From contig JAPOKO010000010.1 in the NCBI GenBank assembly GCA_029977615.1, positions 1 through 40,554 on the forward strand: 40,554 nt of DNA. Reading direction: 5' to 3'. Below the pieces are notes generated by a model that ran no database searches, was not told where the DNA came from, and worked only from the letters and a program-made list of their open reading frames with translations. This document shows, piece by piece, positions 31,120 through 39,284 of the stretch (the first letter of the stretch is position 1; each line of letters opens with the position of its first letter). This DNA comes from a bacterium. GTDB taxonomy: Bacteria; Actinomycetota; Acidimicrobiia; Acidimicrobiales; Ilumatobacteraceae. Made by a program: the position numbers and the translations under genes.

Positions 31120-33138
31120 TTAGCGTACTGCAGGATGGTTTTCGACCGCTTTCACGCGGTGCTGTTTACGCCAGTGTGCAACCCACCATGATGCGAGCAG
31201 TAACAGCGCAACTCCAGTGGCCAATTGCCCCAGACCAGCTAGTGCACTTACTCGTGCGGAAAGGCGAATTCGTTTTCCAACTTGTGCCGTTCCGTCGGGC
31301 GTATACAGCACTACTTCAAGAGGAAATGTTCCGTTTGCACGCGCGATGACGGGAACGATGAGATCAACTGCAGAATTTGCCGCAACGGTCACTACCTGTG
31401 GTTTTTCGGGAAAAGTGAGCTTTGCGCTTGACAAGGTGACCAGTACTGACAATGGCAAGTTGGCACTATTGCGTAACTGCAAACGAAGATCGCTTGTTTT
31501 TCCACTCAAGGTAAAGGTGAGTGATTGAGGCACGCTCACCGATGCACGGAAGGTTCGAATTTGCGACCTAAAACCTTTGAGGTATTGATCAAATCGTTCG
31601 GAATTGAGCGTGTCACTTTGAATGAGAAGAAAGGAATCTTCCCACCACATGCGCGATGGAGCATCTGTTGTCAGCATCGAAGATGTAGACAGAATTTCAT
31701 CGACAACAGATTGCAACTGTGGACGCCGAGATCGAAGGTCAATTGGTGCACCACTCGGCATTGTGACCGGAGTTGACGCTTCGGTTGCGCGTCGAATGGA
31801 ACCAAGCGGTCGAAGTGTTATTTGTGGTGCGTTTGCCAAAGCAACAAGCAGTGAGTTCATCAGAACCGGGTTGGGGAGTGACCCATCCCTTGTGGTCACA
31901 ATGAGATGTTGGTCAAGCGGTCGGCGCTGACCAACAGCCAGTTCGCTTTGCTGAGCAATGATTTCTGCTGCCACAGCCATGCTCGTTTGCACAGGGTTTG
32001 CGGTGTTGCCAGAAATTGTGGCCGCCAGTTGAGGGTCTGCAACCGCAATTGACACTTTCTTTGTTGCATCATCGGCATACATCGCTCGGTATTGCTTGGT
32101 ATAGGTATCAAGTGCACCAAATGATTGTGCTGCTTGAGGGGAGAAGACCACATTGGTGAAACCGGCGCGAGCGAGCAACGCTATTCCGTCGGAAGTTAAT
32201 GGTCGCGTAGAGAACCACGTGCGGAGGTTAAGTACTGCGTCGCCGTTTCGCGAATCCAGAATTTCCACACCCCGGGCAAGTTGTTTTTCGAAATCATCAC
32301 CAAGTTTTGCTTTCTCTGCACTAGATGGATCAAAAGGAACAAAGGTCGATGCGAGCACTTGATGTTTAGCAAGAACCGTCTGAAGTTGTCCAAGCAACGA
32401 TGCATCTTGTGGATTAGAGGAAACCGCGAGGCTATTCAACGTTTCAGGTGACAATCGCAGTGACATCACACCACTATTTCCATTTAACGACGAGACCACA
32501 TTGTTTAACGTCGTGCGAGTGGAGTCAAGAAGTGAAGTTTCACCACCAGGTGTCTGGCTGAGTGGAGGATTTACTTCTGCAGCGAGCGAAACAGAGAGCG
32601 AATTTCTACTGGTTTGGACAGTAATGAAGTTGACAAAGGTCAGCAGACGACTCGCTTCGCGCTCACCAACTCGTATAGATAACGACACAGGGTAAATACC
32701 ACTTTTTCGTAATCGCACTGATGACCCACCCGCGTTGCTGCCGAGAAGCGCAATAACCTCACCCGTGTCATTTGATCCCAGATTTGCAAATGGAAGATCG
32801 TGAGTTTCAATCACGCTTGGAGTGATGTCGCCCTTAGCGGCTTCGCGAACGGCCTCACGTGATGCGACAGCAGCATGCACCTCTACACGAAAAACAGCGT
32901 TTTGAGTAGCTCGCAATTCACTCAGCGTTGCCTTGTTGGGAATCGACACCACAAAGCGAAATTGCTTTCCAATGGTGACATTGAAGTTTTGAGCAATGAG
33001 CCGAGCCTCAATTGTCGACGGAAGCGATCGTGGCGGGGCAAACTCTGCGTGTGTAGGAGTAGTGAACACCATTGTCGAGATCACGAAGAGCAGACTTGCC
33101 CACCGCAAAATACGGCGATTGGTAGTGCAAGACATCAC
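31120..33138 (-). CDS. Secreted/membrane-anchored DUF6049-like protein
   Basis: 672 residues from GTG 33138 (or ATG 33135). A signal peptide (RILRWASLLFVISTMVFTTPTHA) is followed by a large outside region with Ig-like beta segments (YPVSLSIRVGEREASRLL; LPLSVLVTLSSAKLTF) and a central part rich in GIALLARAGFTNVVFS-type helices. One C-terminal helix (LATGVALLLLASWWVAHW) precedes a short basic tail. Layout and position match the mycobacterial Rv3909 type, between mviN and the divergent pcnA/CCA gene. Function is unknown; the link with mviN suggests envelope work. Confidence 0.75.
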   Translation of the reverse strand: MMSCTTNRRILRWASLLFVISTMVFTTPTHAEFAPPRSLPSTIEARLIAQNFNVTIGKQFRFVVSIPNKATLSELRATQNAVFRVEVHAAVASREAVREAAKGDITPSVIETHDLPFANLGSNDTGEVIALLGSNAGGSSVRLRKSGIYPVSLSIRVGEREASRLLTFVNFITVQTSRNSLSVSLAAEVNPPLSQTPGGETSLLDSTRTTLNNVVSSLNGNSGVMSLRLSPETLNSLAVSSNPQDASLLGQLQTVLAKHQVLASTFVPFDPSSAEKAKLGDDFEKQLARGVEILDSRNGDAVLNLRTWFSTRPLTSDGIALLARAGFTNVVFSPQAAQSFGALDTYTKQYRAMYADDATKKVSIAVADPQLAATISGNTANPVQTSMAVAAEIIAQQSELAVGQRRPLDQHLIVTTRDGSLPNPVLMNSLLVALANAPQITLRPLGSIRRATEASTPVTMPSGAPIDLRSRRPQLQSVVDEILSTSSMLTTDAPSRMWWEDSFLLIQSDTLNSERFDQYLKGFRSQIRTFRASVSVPQSLTFTLSGKTSDLRLQLRNSANLPLSVLVTLSSAKLTFPEKPQVVTVAANSAVDLIVPVIARANGTFPLEVVLYTPDGTAQVGKRIRLSARVSALAGLGQLATGVALLLLASWWVAHWRKQHRVKAVENHPAVR

Positions 33139-33144
33139 TATGTG

Positions 33145-33150
33145 ACGGTA
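33145..33150 (-). promoter_or_regulatory. Candidate -10 box (TACCGT) for the DUF6049-like gene
   Basis: On the minus strand TACCGT lies six bases before the GTG at 33138 and nine before the ATG at 33135. The divergent gap of 57 bases must hold two promoters. Confidence 0.3.
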
Positions 33151-33182
33151 GTCGGCAACCTCGTTGACGGTGGAGCAACCTC

Positions 33183-33188
33183 TAACCT
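33183..33188 (+). promoter_or_regulatory. Candidate -10 box (TAACCT) for the CCA-adding enzyme gene
   Basis: TAACCT lies seven bases before GTG 33196 with no Shine-Dalgarno. It faces the TACCGT box of the divergent gene. Confidence 0.3.
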
Positions 33189-33195
33189 ACGAAGT

Positions 33196-34602
33196 GTGAT
33201 TCCTGCGCGATTTGAGCCCGTACTTGCCGAACTTCGGCCACTTGGCAACATGTTTCGCGAAGCATCCTTTCGCTTATATGTAGTTGGTGGCACTGTTCGT
33301 GACCTCTTGCTTGATCGTGCAACCGAAGAACTGGACTTTGATCTCACGACAGATGCGACTCCACCAGACATTAAGAAACTGCTATCGGGATGGGCGGATG
33401 CGGTGTGGACTGCAGGTGAACGATTCGGAACGATTTCTTGCCAGAAAAATGGTCGAACCTATGAGATCACCACTCATCGAGCCGAGGCTTATTCGCCTGA
33501 TTCACGGAAACCGGACGTTGTCTTTTCTACCGACATTTCAATGGACCTGTCGCGGCGAGATTTCACCATTAATGCAATGGCGCTCGAACTCACCACCGAT
33601 AACCCTGAACTCGTAGACCCATTTGGTGGAGCTGCCGATTTGGTGTCAAGAGTGTTGCGCACGCCGTTGTCACCGACAGAAAGTTTCAGTGACGACCCAC
33701 TGAGAATGATGCGAGCTGCCCGATTTATTTCTACATTAAAACTTCAACCAGTCGAAGAGTTGGTCAGTGCAGTGAAAGACATGCATGAGCGGCTGAAGAT
33801 CATTTCGGCCGAACGCATCCGCAACGAACTGGATCGGTTGCTCGTTACCGAGTTTCCGAGCTTGGGTTTGTGGTTCTTGGTAGACACCGGGCTCGCAGAA
33901 CACTTCTTTCCAGAACTGCCAGCCATGAAACTTGAACAAGACCCAATTCATCGTCATAAAGATGTGCTCACTCACACATTTGCTGTTGTCGAAAATGTGC
34001 AGCCAAACGCTGCACCGAATTTTGATTTCCGAATCACACGATTAGCAGCGTTGTTTCATGACATTGGCAAACCTAAAACTCGTTCCTATAAAGACGGCAA
34101 AGGCGTGACGTTTCATCATCATGAGGTGGTTGGTGCTCGAATGTCACGCGATCGATTGAAAGCCTTGCGCTACTCATCGGAAGATGTGACGGCTGTAACC
34201 GAACTGGTTGCACTGCACTTGCGTTTTCACACATACCAAATGGGCTGGACCGACTCCGCTGTTCGTCGTTATGTTCGCGATGCCGGAAAATATCTCACCG
34301 AGCTCAATGTATTGACACGTTGTGACTGCACAACTCGCAACGAAAAGAAAGCGCTCATGCTTGCAAAACGCATGGACGAACTTGAAGCGCGTATTGCCGA
34401 ACTTGCCAAAGAAGAAGAAATAGCAGCACTACGACCTGAAATGGATGGTGCAGCAGTAATGGAGTTTTTGGGAGTGAAACCTGGGCGGCAAGTTGGAGCG
34501 GCTTTAGATTTCTTGATGGAGATCAGACTGGAAGAAGGCGTGCTGGGTGACGAAGAAATTCGGCGACGACTAACTGAGTGGTGGACAAGCCAATCGAAAT
34601 GA
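33196..34602 (+). CDS. cca: CCA-adding tRNA nucleotidyltransferase
   Basis: 468 residues from GTG 33196. The frame is open from 32875 but that part lies antisense to the DUF6049-like gene. Nucleotidyltransferase motifs: LYVVGGTVRDLLLDR, EELDFDLTTDA and DLSRRDFTINAMA. The central segment has DDPLRMMRAARFISTL and ERIRNELDRLL. A C-terminal HD domain is seen (HKDVLTHTFAVVENV; LFHDIGKPKTR; HHEVVGARM). It adds or repairs CCA on tRNA 3' ends, needed by the tRNA-Ile here, which lacks an encoded CCA. The mycobacterial counterpart is PcnA (Rv3907c). Confidence 0.94.
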   Translation: MIPARFEPVLAELRPLGNMFREASFRLYVVGGTVRDLLLDRATEELDFDLTTDATPPDIKKLLSGWADAVWTAGERFGTISCQKNGRTYEITTHRAEAYSPDSRKPDVVFSTDISMDLSRRDFTINAMALELTTDNPELVDPFGGAADLVSRVLRTPLSPTESFSDDPLRMMRAARFISTLKLQPVEELVSAVKDMHERLKIISAERIRNELDRLLVTEFPSLGLWFLVDTGLAEHFFPELPAMKLEQDPIHRHKDVLTHTFAVVENVQPNAAPNFDFRITRLAALFHDIGKPKTRSYKDGKGVTFHHHEVVGARMSRDRLKALRYSSEDVTAVTELVALHLRFHTYQMGWTDSAVRRYVRDAGKYLTELNVLTRCDCTTRNEKKALMLAKRMDELEARIAELAKEEEIAALRPEMDGAAVMEFLGVKPGRQVGAALDFLMEIRLEEGVLGDEEIRRRLTEWWTSQSK

Positions 34603-34609
34603 TTTGGAC

Positions 34610-34615
34610 TAACGT
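34610..34615 (+). promoter_or_regulatory. Candidate -10 box (TAACGT) for the DUF5318 gene
   Basis: TAACGT is eight bases before the ATG at 34624 without a Shine-Dalgarno. The gap from cca is only 21 bases. Confidence 0.25.
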
Positions 34616-34623
34616 TCGCTGAC

Positions 34624-35124
34624 ATGTTCATGCGTCGCCGTGTCGGTTGGTTGAGTGCACTCAGCATCACCGATGACGACGGAGAAACTATTGGCGGTGT
34701 CATTGACCACCGCCTCAGCCGAAGAGTGGTGATCAACGAGTATCGACGCGGAAGATTGCGTCGTGATCAAGTGTGTGACGCGCACCCCGACCTCATGCGT
34801 GCCGCGCGAAACTTCGGCGATGAAACTCAAGTGCGTTGTCCAATCTGCCAAGAGGACAATGTTGTGTTGGTGACATATGTGTTTGGTCCACGCTTACCTC
34901 ATCACGGAAGATGCATCACTCGTCCTCATGAGTTGGAGGAGTTTCGGCAACTTGCTCAACGCGAAGCGGTTCACGCTCAAAGTTATGACTCGTCATACAC
35001 GGCTTATGTAGTTGAAGCGTGTAGGTCGTGTAAGTGGCATCATCTCCTGCGCTCGCTGCCTCTCATGGAGCCGTCGAATGTTCCCGAGCGTGAGCCTGCC
35101 CGCCGAAAACAGTCTCAGCACTAA
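34624..35124 (+). CDS. DUF5318 zinc-ribbon protein
   Basis: 166 residues from ATG 34624 (or 34630). The core matches DUF5318: VCDAHPDLMRAARNFG, a first CxxC in VRCPICQEDNVVLVTYVFG, and a second in VVEACRSCKWHHLLRSL; the four cysteines would bind one zinc ion. About 25 residues precede the usual family start (DHRLSRRVVINEYRRG). In Mycobacterium the related gene lies just before ponA and rpsF; here ponA is missing and rpsF follows directly. Function unknown. Confidence 0.8.
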   Translation: MFMRRRVGWLSALSITDDDGETIGGVIDHRLSRRVVINEYRRGRLRRDQVCDAHPDLMRAARNFGDETQVRCPICQEDNVVLVTYVFGPRLPHHGRCITRPHELEEFRQLAQREAVHAQSYDSSYTAYVVEACRSCKWHHLLRSLPLMEPSNVPEREPARRKQSQH

Positions 35125-35163
35125 TTGGTATTGAGGTTTCAGGGCACTCCGTGACACGGGTGT

Positions 35164-35239
35164 GGCACGATCCGATTGTGCCGATACGATCCAGAGTCCT
35201 TATCCACCCTGCCCCTTCGGGGGCTCCAGCCTCGGCTGG
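35164..35239 (+). promoter_or_regulatory. Structured leader upstream of rpsF (three stem-loops)
   Basis: Stem 1 (35164-35182): GGCACGAT/ATTGTGCC closing a CCG loop. Stem 2 (35211-35224): GCCCC-TTCG-GGGGC, an extra-stable UUCG tetraloop. Stem 3 (35226-35239): CCAGC-CTCG-GCTGG, one base later and just before the AAGGGAG Shine-Dalgarno at 35245-35251. This is the 138-base gap between DUF5318 and rpsF. It may be an S6:S18-binding autoregulatory leader, known upstream of rpsF in other bacteria and marked by a CCG element. A TACGAT at 35185-35190 could be a -10, in which case stem 1 would be promoter DNA rather than RNA. Confidence 0.45.
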
Positions 35240-35262
35240 ATCCGAAGGGAGTTATCACGTTC

Positions 35263-35592
35263 ATGCGTGCATATGAATTAATGGTCATTGTGAGTGGTGC
35301 GTCCGAAGAGTCGGCTGCTCACGCGTGGATTAACACGATCTCAAAGGCAGTTACTGCTGCCGGCGGTTCGGTTCACGGCACACCTGATTGGTGGGGCAAG
35401 CGTCGTCTTGCATATCCAATCAATAAGCAATCAGATGGGTACTACGCGGTGTTTAACCTCCTAGCCCCAGGTGGCGCACTCGACGAAGTTGAGCGCACAC
35501 TGAAGCTCGCGGACGATGTTCTCCGCCACAAACTTCTCCGTTTGCCAGATCAGGAAGCAGCTAGCCGCGGCATGATCGCTGCTAAAGCCTGA
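35263..35592 (+). CDS. rpsF: 30S ribosomal protein S6
   Basis: 109 residues from ATG 35263 (MRAYELMVIVSG); the frame reaching 35176 runs through the leader hairpins and is not coding. GTPDWWGKRRLAYPINKQSDGYY is the S6 core. S6 binds S18 on the small-subunit platform; both are made from this operon. First gene of rpsF-ssb-rpsR-rplI-dnaB. Confidence 0.97.
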   Translation: MRAYELMVIVSGASEESAAHAWINTISKAVTAAGGSVHGTPDWWGKRRLAYPINKQSDGYYAVFNLLAPGGALDEVERTLKLADDVLRHKLLRLPDQEAASRGMIAAKA

Positions 35593-35627
35593 TCTCCATT
35601 TATTCATTCATTAACTAGGAGCCCTTC

Positions 35628-36065
35628 ATGGCAGATAACACCATCACACTCGTGGGAAATCTCACCCGCGACCCAGAACTTCGTTTCACCACTTCCGGTC
35701 GTGGAGTCGCATCATTTGGCATAGCCGTTGGTCGTCGCTATCAGGTCAATGGCGAGTGGCAGGAACAAACGTCGTATTTCAACGTCACCGCATGGGGCCA
35801 ATTGGGAGAAAACGCTGCAGCGTCACTCACCAAGGGTGCTCGCGTTGTAGTCACTGGTCGACTTGAGCAGCGTGAATACACCACGCGCGAAGGCGACAAG
35901 CGCACTGCAATTGACGTCATTGCAGACGAACTCGGACCAAGCCTTCGTTGGGCTACTGCGCAAGTTGAGCGCACCCCACGAACCGATGGTCAGGGTGCAG
36001 CCAAGGGTGGTTCAAGCCCAGTTGGCGAGTCGAACCCGTTTGACAGCGGCGAAGAACCATTCTGA
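35628..36065 (+). CDS. ssb: Single-stranded DNA-binding protein
   Basis: 145 residues with AGGAG before the ATG. The OB fold is clear (MADNTITLVGNLTRDPELRF, QTSYFNVTAWGQLGENAA, KGARVVVTGRLEQREY). The C-terminal linker is short and ends DSGEEPF, the acidic tip that recruits replication and repair proteins. Position between rpsF and rpsR is standard. Confidence 0.97.
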   Translation: MADNTITLVGNLTRDPELRFTTSGRGVASFGIAVGRRYQVNGEWQEQTSYFNVTAWGQLGENAAASLTKGARVVVTGRLEQREYTTREGDKRTAIDVIADELGPSLRWATAQVERTPRTDGQGAAKGGSSPVGESNPFDSGEEPF

Positions 36066-36111
36066 AACACTCTCCACTCGAACATCACTCATCGCATAAA
36101 GGAAACACACC

Positions 36112-36555
36112 ATGACCAGTAAAAAGAACAAAGAGCGTGCAGCCAAAGCGGCGATGCGCAAATACAAAAAGCGTCCAAACGTACTGCACGCCGAAAAGGT
36201 TGGCTTCATTGATTACAAGGACGTCAACTTGTTGCAGCGTTTCATGTCAGATCGCTCAAAGTTGCGCGCGCGCCGCATGAACGGAAACACCGTGCAGCAG
36301 CAACGTGACGTTGCTCTTGCAGTGAAGAACGCTCGTGAAATGGCTCTGTTGCCGTACACCAAGCGTGTTGCTTCAGCGCGAGCACCACGTCGCGGCGAAG
36401 AAGACGGTTCTTACAACGACCGTCCGCGTCGTTCACGTGACAAGGACTCGTCAGAATCATTGGCAGACACATACAAGGACGTCATCGAAGCAGCCGTAGA
36501 GGCGCCACTCGGTGACGACATGGCACTCGACGACGCAACAACAGAGGAGGCATAA
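36112..36555 (+). CDS. rpsR: 30S ribosomal protein S18 with a long acidic C-terminal tail
   Basis: 147 residues, against about 75-90 for ordinary S18. The S18 core is residues 20-85: [50 protein letters not shown] in two parts. The following 60 residues are first basic ([25 protein letters not shown]), then acidic ([29 protein letters not shown]). The tail is in frame, with a normal stop, followed three bases later by rplI. The role of the tail is unknown. Confidence 0.95.
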   Translation: MTSKKNKERAAKAAMRKYKKRPNVLHAEKVGFIDYKDVNLLQRFMSDRSKLRARRMNGNTVQQQRDVALAVKNAREMALLPYTKRVASARAPRRGEEDGSYNDRPRRSRDKDSSESLADTYKDVIEAAVEAPLGDDMALDDATTEEA

Positions 36556-36558
36556 ATC

Positions 36559-37005
36559 ATGAAAGTCCTGCTTCGCAAAGACGTCAATGGCCTTGGCCGT
36601 CGCGGCGACATTGTGACCGTGTCTTCTGGGCACGCACGCAACTTGTTGCTTCCTGGCGGACTAGCAATTCTTGCCACCGATGGTGCTGTAACTCAGGCGA
36701 ATTCCATGCGTCGCGCTCGCGACTTGCGTGAAGCAGCAGACCGCGATTCAGCATTTGCGGTTTCTGCCGAGCTCGCCAAGCACACCGTTACGGTAAAGGC
36801 AAAGGCTGGGGCTGAAGGCCGTTTGTTCGGATCAGTTACTGCAAACGACATCGTTGCCGCAGTTAAGGATCAGACATCTGTTGTTCTCGACCGCAAAGTC
36901 ATCAACATCGAAACGCCAATTCGCACGACCGGCGCACATCAAGTGAGCGTTGCGTTGTTTGATGGCATCACCGGTGTGGTGAATTTGTCGGTAGTTGCAC
37001 AATAG
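36559..37005 (+). CDS. rplI: 50S ribosomal protein L9
   Basis: 148 residues; GAGGAGG eight bases upstream. N-domain MKVLLRKDVNGLGRRGDIV with SGHARNLLLPGGLA, a long connecting helix, and a C-domain with AGAEGRLFGSVTANDIVAAV. Standard length. It protrudes from the L1 stalk side of the large subunit and supports reading-frame fidelity. Confidence 0.97.
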   Translation: MKVLLRKDVNGLGRRGDIVTVSSGHARNLLLPGGLAILATDGAVTQANSMRRARDLREAADRDSAFAVSAELAKHTVTVKAKAGAEGRLFGSVTANDIVAAVKDQTSVVLDRKVINIETPIRTTGAHQVSVALFDGITGVVNLSVVAQ

Positions 37006-37052
37006 GGAAGTGTCGCTAGCCCACAACAAGGCCCATCGGGCAAGGTAGTTGC

Positions 37053-38450
37053 ATGTCGAACACGAGCGAGAATAGAACCGATTCGCGGTCTGGCTCTCGC
37101 GGTGCGCAGCGTGTTCCACCACACAACCTGGATGCCGAAGCGTCATTGCTCGGCGCCATGCTGCTCTCGCGGGAAGCAGTTGGCATTGCGGTAGAACGCG
37201 GAGTCCACCCAGACGAGTTCTACAAGCCGGCGCACCGACACATTTTTGATGCGATTCGTTCGCTCAACACAGCCGGTGAACCAGTTGACCCCATCACAGT
37301 TGCCGACGAACTTCGTCGTCATCAGTTGCTTGAAGGAATTGGCGGACTTGAGGAACTGTTATCGCTGCAAAACGCAACACCAGCAGTTTCGAGCGCTGAA
37401 CGGTACGCAAAGATTGTTCGCGATACTGCGCGCCTTCGACGACTCATTAGTGCTGCTGGCGACATTGCAGAAATTGGTTATGGCGAACCAGACGATGTTG
37501 AACGCGCACTAGATGAAGCAGAAAGCCGAATTTTCGATATTTCGGAGAGCAATGTTGGCGATAGTTCAGAGCGTCTTGACGTTTTGATCAAGAAAGCTTT
37601 CGATCAACTCGAAGACCGCGCCAACAACAACGATGTCATGACTGGTGTGCCAACTGGTTTCGTCGACTTGGACAAAGTGCTACTCGGACTGCAGCCAGGA
37701 ACACTCAATATTGTTGGTGCCCGACCTGCAATGGGTAAGAGCGCCTTCGCGCTTGGCATTGCAGTTCATGCAGCCCAACATTTAAACAAACCAGTGCTCT
37801 TTTTCTCGTTGGAAATGGGTAAAGCTGAACTTTCGCAGCGTATTTTGGCGAGTGAGGCACGTGTTGAAGGAACCGTATTTCGTACTGGTCGACCAACGCC
37901 CAAAGATTGGACCAAAATTGGTCACGCAGTGGGGCGACTCGACATCCCTCTCATCATTGACGACAGCGCTGGCACCACCGTTGGACAAATTCGTGCCAAA
38001 GCGCGACGTGTGTACAGCCGTGAAGGCGGACTCGCGCTCATTGTTATTGACTACTTGCAATTGATGGGTGGCGACGGACGTCCAGAAAACCGCCAATTAG
38101 AAGTGAGCGAAATCAGTCGAAAACTGAAATTGCTTGCCCGCGAATTCAATGTTCCTGTTCTTGCCTTAAGTCAGCTAAGCCGCAGCTTGGAAAGTCGACA
38201 AGACAAACGTCCGACACTCTCCGACTTGCGTGAATCTGGTGCACTCGAGCAAGACGCCGACGTGGTGATGTTTTTGTATCGCGGTGAAATTTACGAACAA
38301 GACCCGAACCTCAAGGGTTTTGCAGAAGTCAGCGTTGCGAAACACCGTGCTGGTCCACTGGGTCTTGCGAAACTCGCATGGTTGGCTTCGTACACGCGTT
38401 TCGAAAACATGGCGATGGACAATTCCATCGAAGACGTGCTTGGTGACTAA
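37053..38450 (+). CDS. dnaB: Replicative DNA helicase DnaB
   Basis: 465 residues. N-domain PHNLDAEASLLGAMLLSREA and HRHIFDAIRSL; the RecA-like domain has Walker A GARPAMGKSAFALG, LEMGKAELSQRI, Walker B LIVIDYLQLMGG and SQLSRSLESR, then ESGALEQDADVVMFLYR. No intein interrupts it, unlike mycobacterial DnaB. Its loader is presumably DciA (16321). A small GCCC-ATC-GGGC hairpin lies in the 47-base gap before it. Confidence 0.97.
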   Translation: MSNTSENRTDSRSGSRGAQRVPPHNLDAEASLLGAMLLSREAVGIAVERGVHPDEFYKPAHRHIFDAIRSLNTAGEPVDPITVADELRRHQLLEGIGGLEELLSLQNATPAVSSAERYAKIVRDTARLRRLISAAGDIAEIGYGEPDDVERALDEAESRIFDISESNVGDSSERLDVLIKKAFDQLEDRANNNDVMTGVPTGFVDLDKVLLGLQPGTLNIVGARPAMGKSAFALGIAVHAAQHLNKPVLFFSLEMGKAELSQRILASEARVEGTVFRTGRPTPKDWTKIGHAVGRLDIPLIIDDSAGTTVGQIRAKARRVYSREGGLALIVIDYLQLMGGDGRPENRQLEVSEISRKLKLLAREFNVPVLALSQLSRSLESRQDKRPTLSDLRESGALEQDADVVMFLYRGEIYEQDPNLKGFAEVSVAKHRAGPLGLAKLAWLASYTRFENMAMDNSIEDVLGD

Positions 38451-38452
38451 CC

Positions 38453-38656
38453 GTGTTTCTGGGAGAAGACATTCTGGTCTGGTTAGTGCTGGCTTTTGGT
38501 GGTGCAATGTTTGCCGGAAATGTGCTGGCAGTTGTCAAACCACCGAAAAAGGTGGCTGAAGGATCTCTCCCGCAAGCACCTCGCAGCCGTTCGCTCGCCA
38601 TGGCCGCGGTCGGTTTGCTTGCAGCGCTTTGGGCATTGCTCAGCTTGGTTTCATAA
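38453..38656 (+). CDS. Small two-helix membrane protein, function unknown
   Basis: 67 residues from GTG 38453, two bases after the dnaB stop. Helices at about residues 8-27 (LVWLVLAFGGAMFAGNVLAV) and 47-65 (LAMAAVGLLAALWALLSLV) are joined by a basic, proline-containing loop (KPPKKV...PRSRS). I do not recognise a family. Tight coupling to dnaB suggests co-transcription. Confidence 0.7.
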   Translation: MFLGEDILVWLVLAFGGAMFAGNVLAVVKPPKKVAEGSLPQAPRSRSLAMAAVGLLAALWALLSLVS

Positions 38657-38699
38657 GCCCCGTTTTTCTTGAGGTTTTTCCGCTGAGGCATTCGTTCAC

Positions 38700-38705
38700 T
38701 AGGGT
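38700..38705 (+). promoter_or_regulatory. Candidate -10 box (TAGGGT) for dcd
   Basis: TAGGGT lies eight bases before the GTG at 38714 with no Shine-Dalgarno, fitting a leaderless transcript. The -35 is unclear. Confidence 0.35.
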
Positions 38706-38713
38706 GCTTCGTT

Positions 38714-39280
38714 GTGATCTTGTCTGACAGAAGTATTCGCGAGGCTCTCCACGAGGGCCGCATCATTATTGACCCACTTGACGAATCGTGTATTCAGCCG
38801 TCATCAATTGATGTCAAGGTGTCAAACCTCTTCCGAGTGTTTCGAAACCACACATCAGCAGTGATTGATGTCAAAAAAGATCTCACTGATTTGACCGAAC
38901 TTGTTGAAGTTCCACAAGACGGTGTGTTCATGTTGCACCCTGGTGAATTTGTCTTAGGTTCCACTCTTGAGCGCGTTGCGATTGCCGATGATCTCGTGGC
39001 ACGAGTTGAAGGAAAAAGTTCACTAGGACGACTTGGACTACTCATTCATTCCACTGCCGGCTTTATTGACGCTGGCTTTGATGGCCACATCACACTGGAG
39101 TTATCAAATGTGGCGAACTTGCCCATCACGCTGTATCCAAATATGAAAATCGGTCAAGTGAGTTTTATGACCATGACAACTCCAGCCGAGAACCCATACG
39201 GCAAGGGTGCGCGTGGATCAAAGTATCAGGGTCAGCGTGGTCCGACACCAAGTCGGTATTTCGAAAACTTTTTAAAGTAA
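38714..39280 (+). CDS. dcd: dCTP deaminase, bifunctional DCD-DUT type
   Basis: 188 residues from GTG 38714. [23 protein letters not shown], the active-site block [20 protein letters not shown] with [15 protein letters not shown], and the lid [14 protein letters not shown] at the C-terminus. The protein is very close in sequence pattern to the M. tuberculosis enzyme, which converts dCTP to dUMP by deamination and diphosphate release. It therefore supplies dUMP for thymidylate synthesis and limits dUTP. It is convergent with the Fe-S gene, with four bases between stops. Confidence 0.96.
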   Translation: MILSDRSIREALHEGRIIIDPLDESCIQPSSIDVKVSNLFRVFRNHTSAVIDVKKDLTDLTELVEVPQDGVFMLHPGEFVLGSTLERVAIADDLVARVEGKSSLGRLGLLIHSTAGFIDAGFDGHITLELSNVANLPITLYPNMKIGQVSFMTMTTPAENPYGKGARGSKYQGQRGPTPSRYFENFLK

Positions 39281-39284
39281 CGAA

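Noticed and set aside
32875..33195. N-terminal extension of the CCA-adding enzyme frame
   Set aside because: It lies antisense to the signal peptide and start of the DUF6049-like gene; the family fold begins near the GTG at 33196.
35200..35208. TTATCCACC in the rpsF leader as a DnaA box
   Set aside because: A single 8/9 match far from the origin clusters is expected by chance; it also lies between RNA stems.
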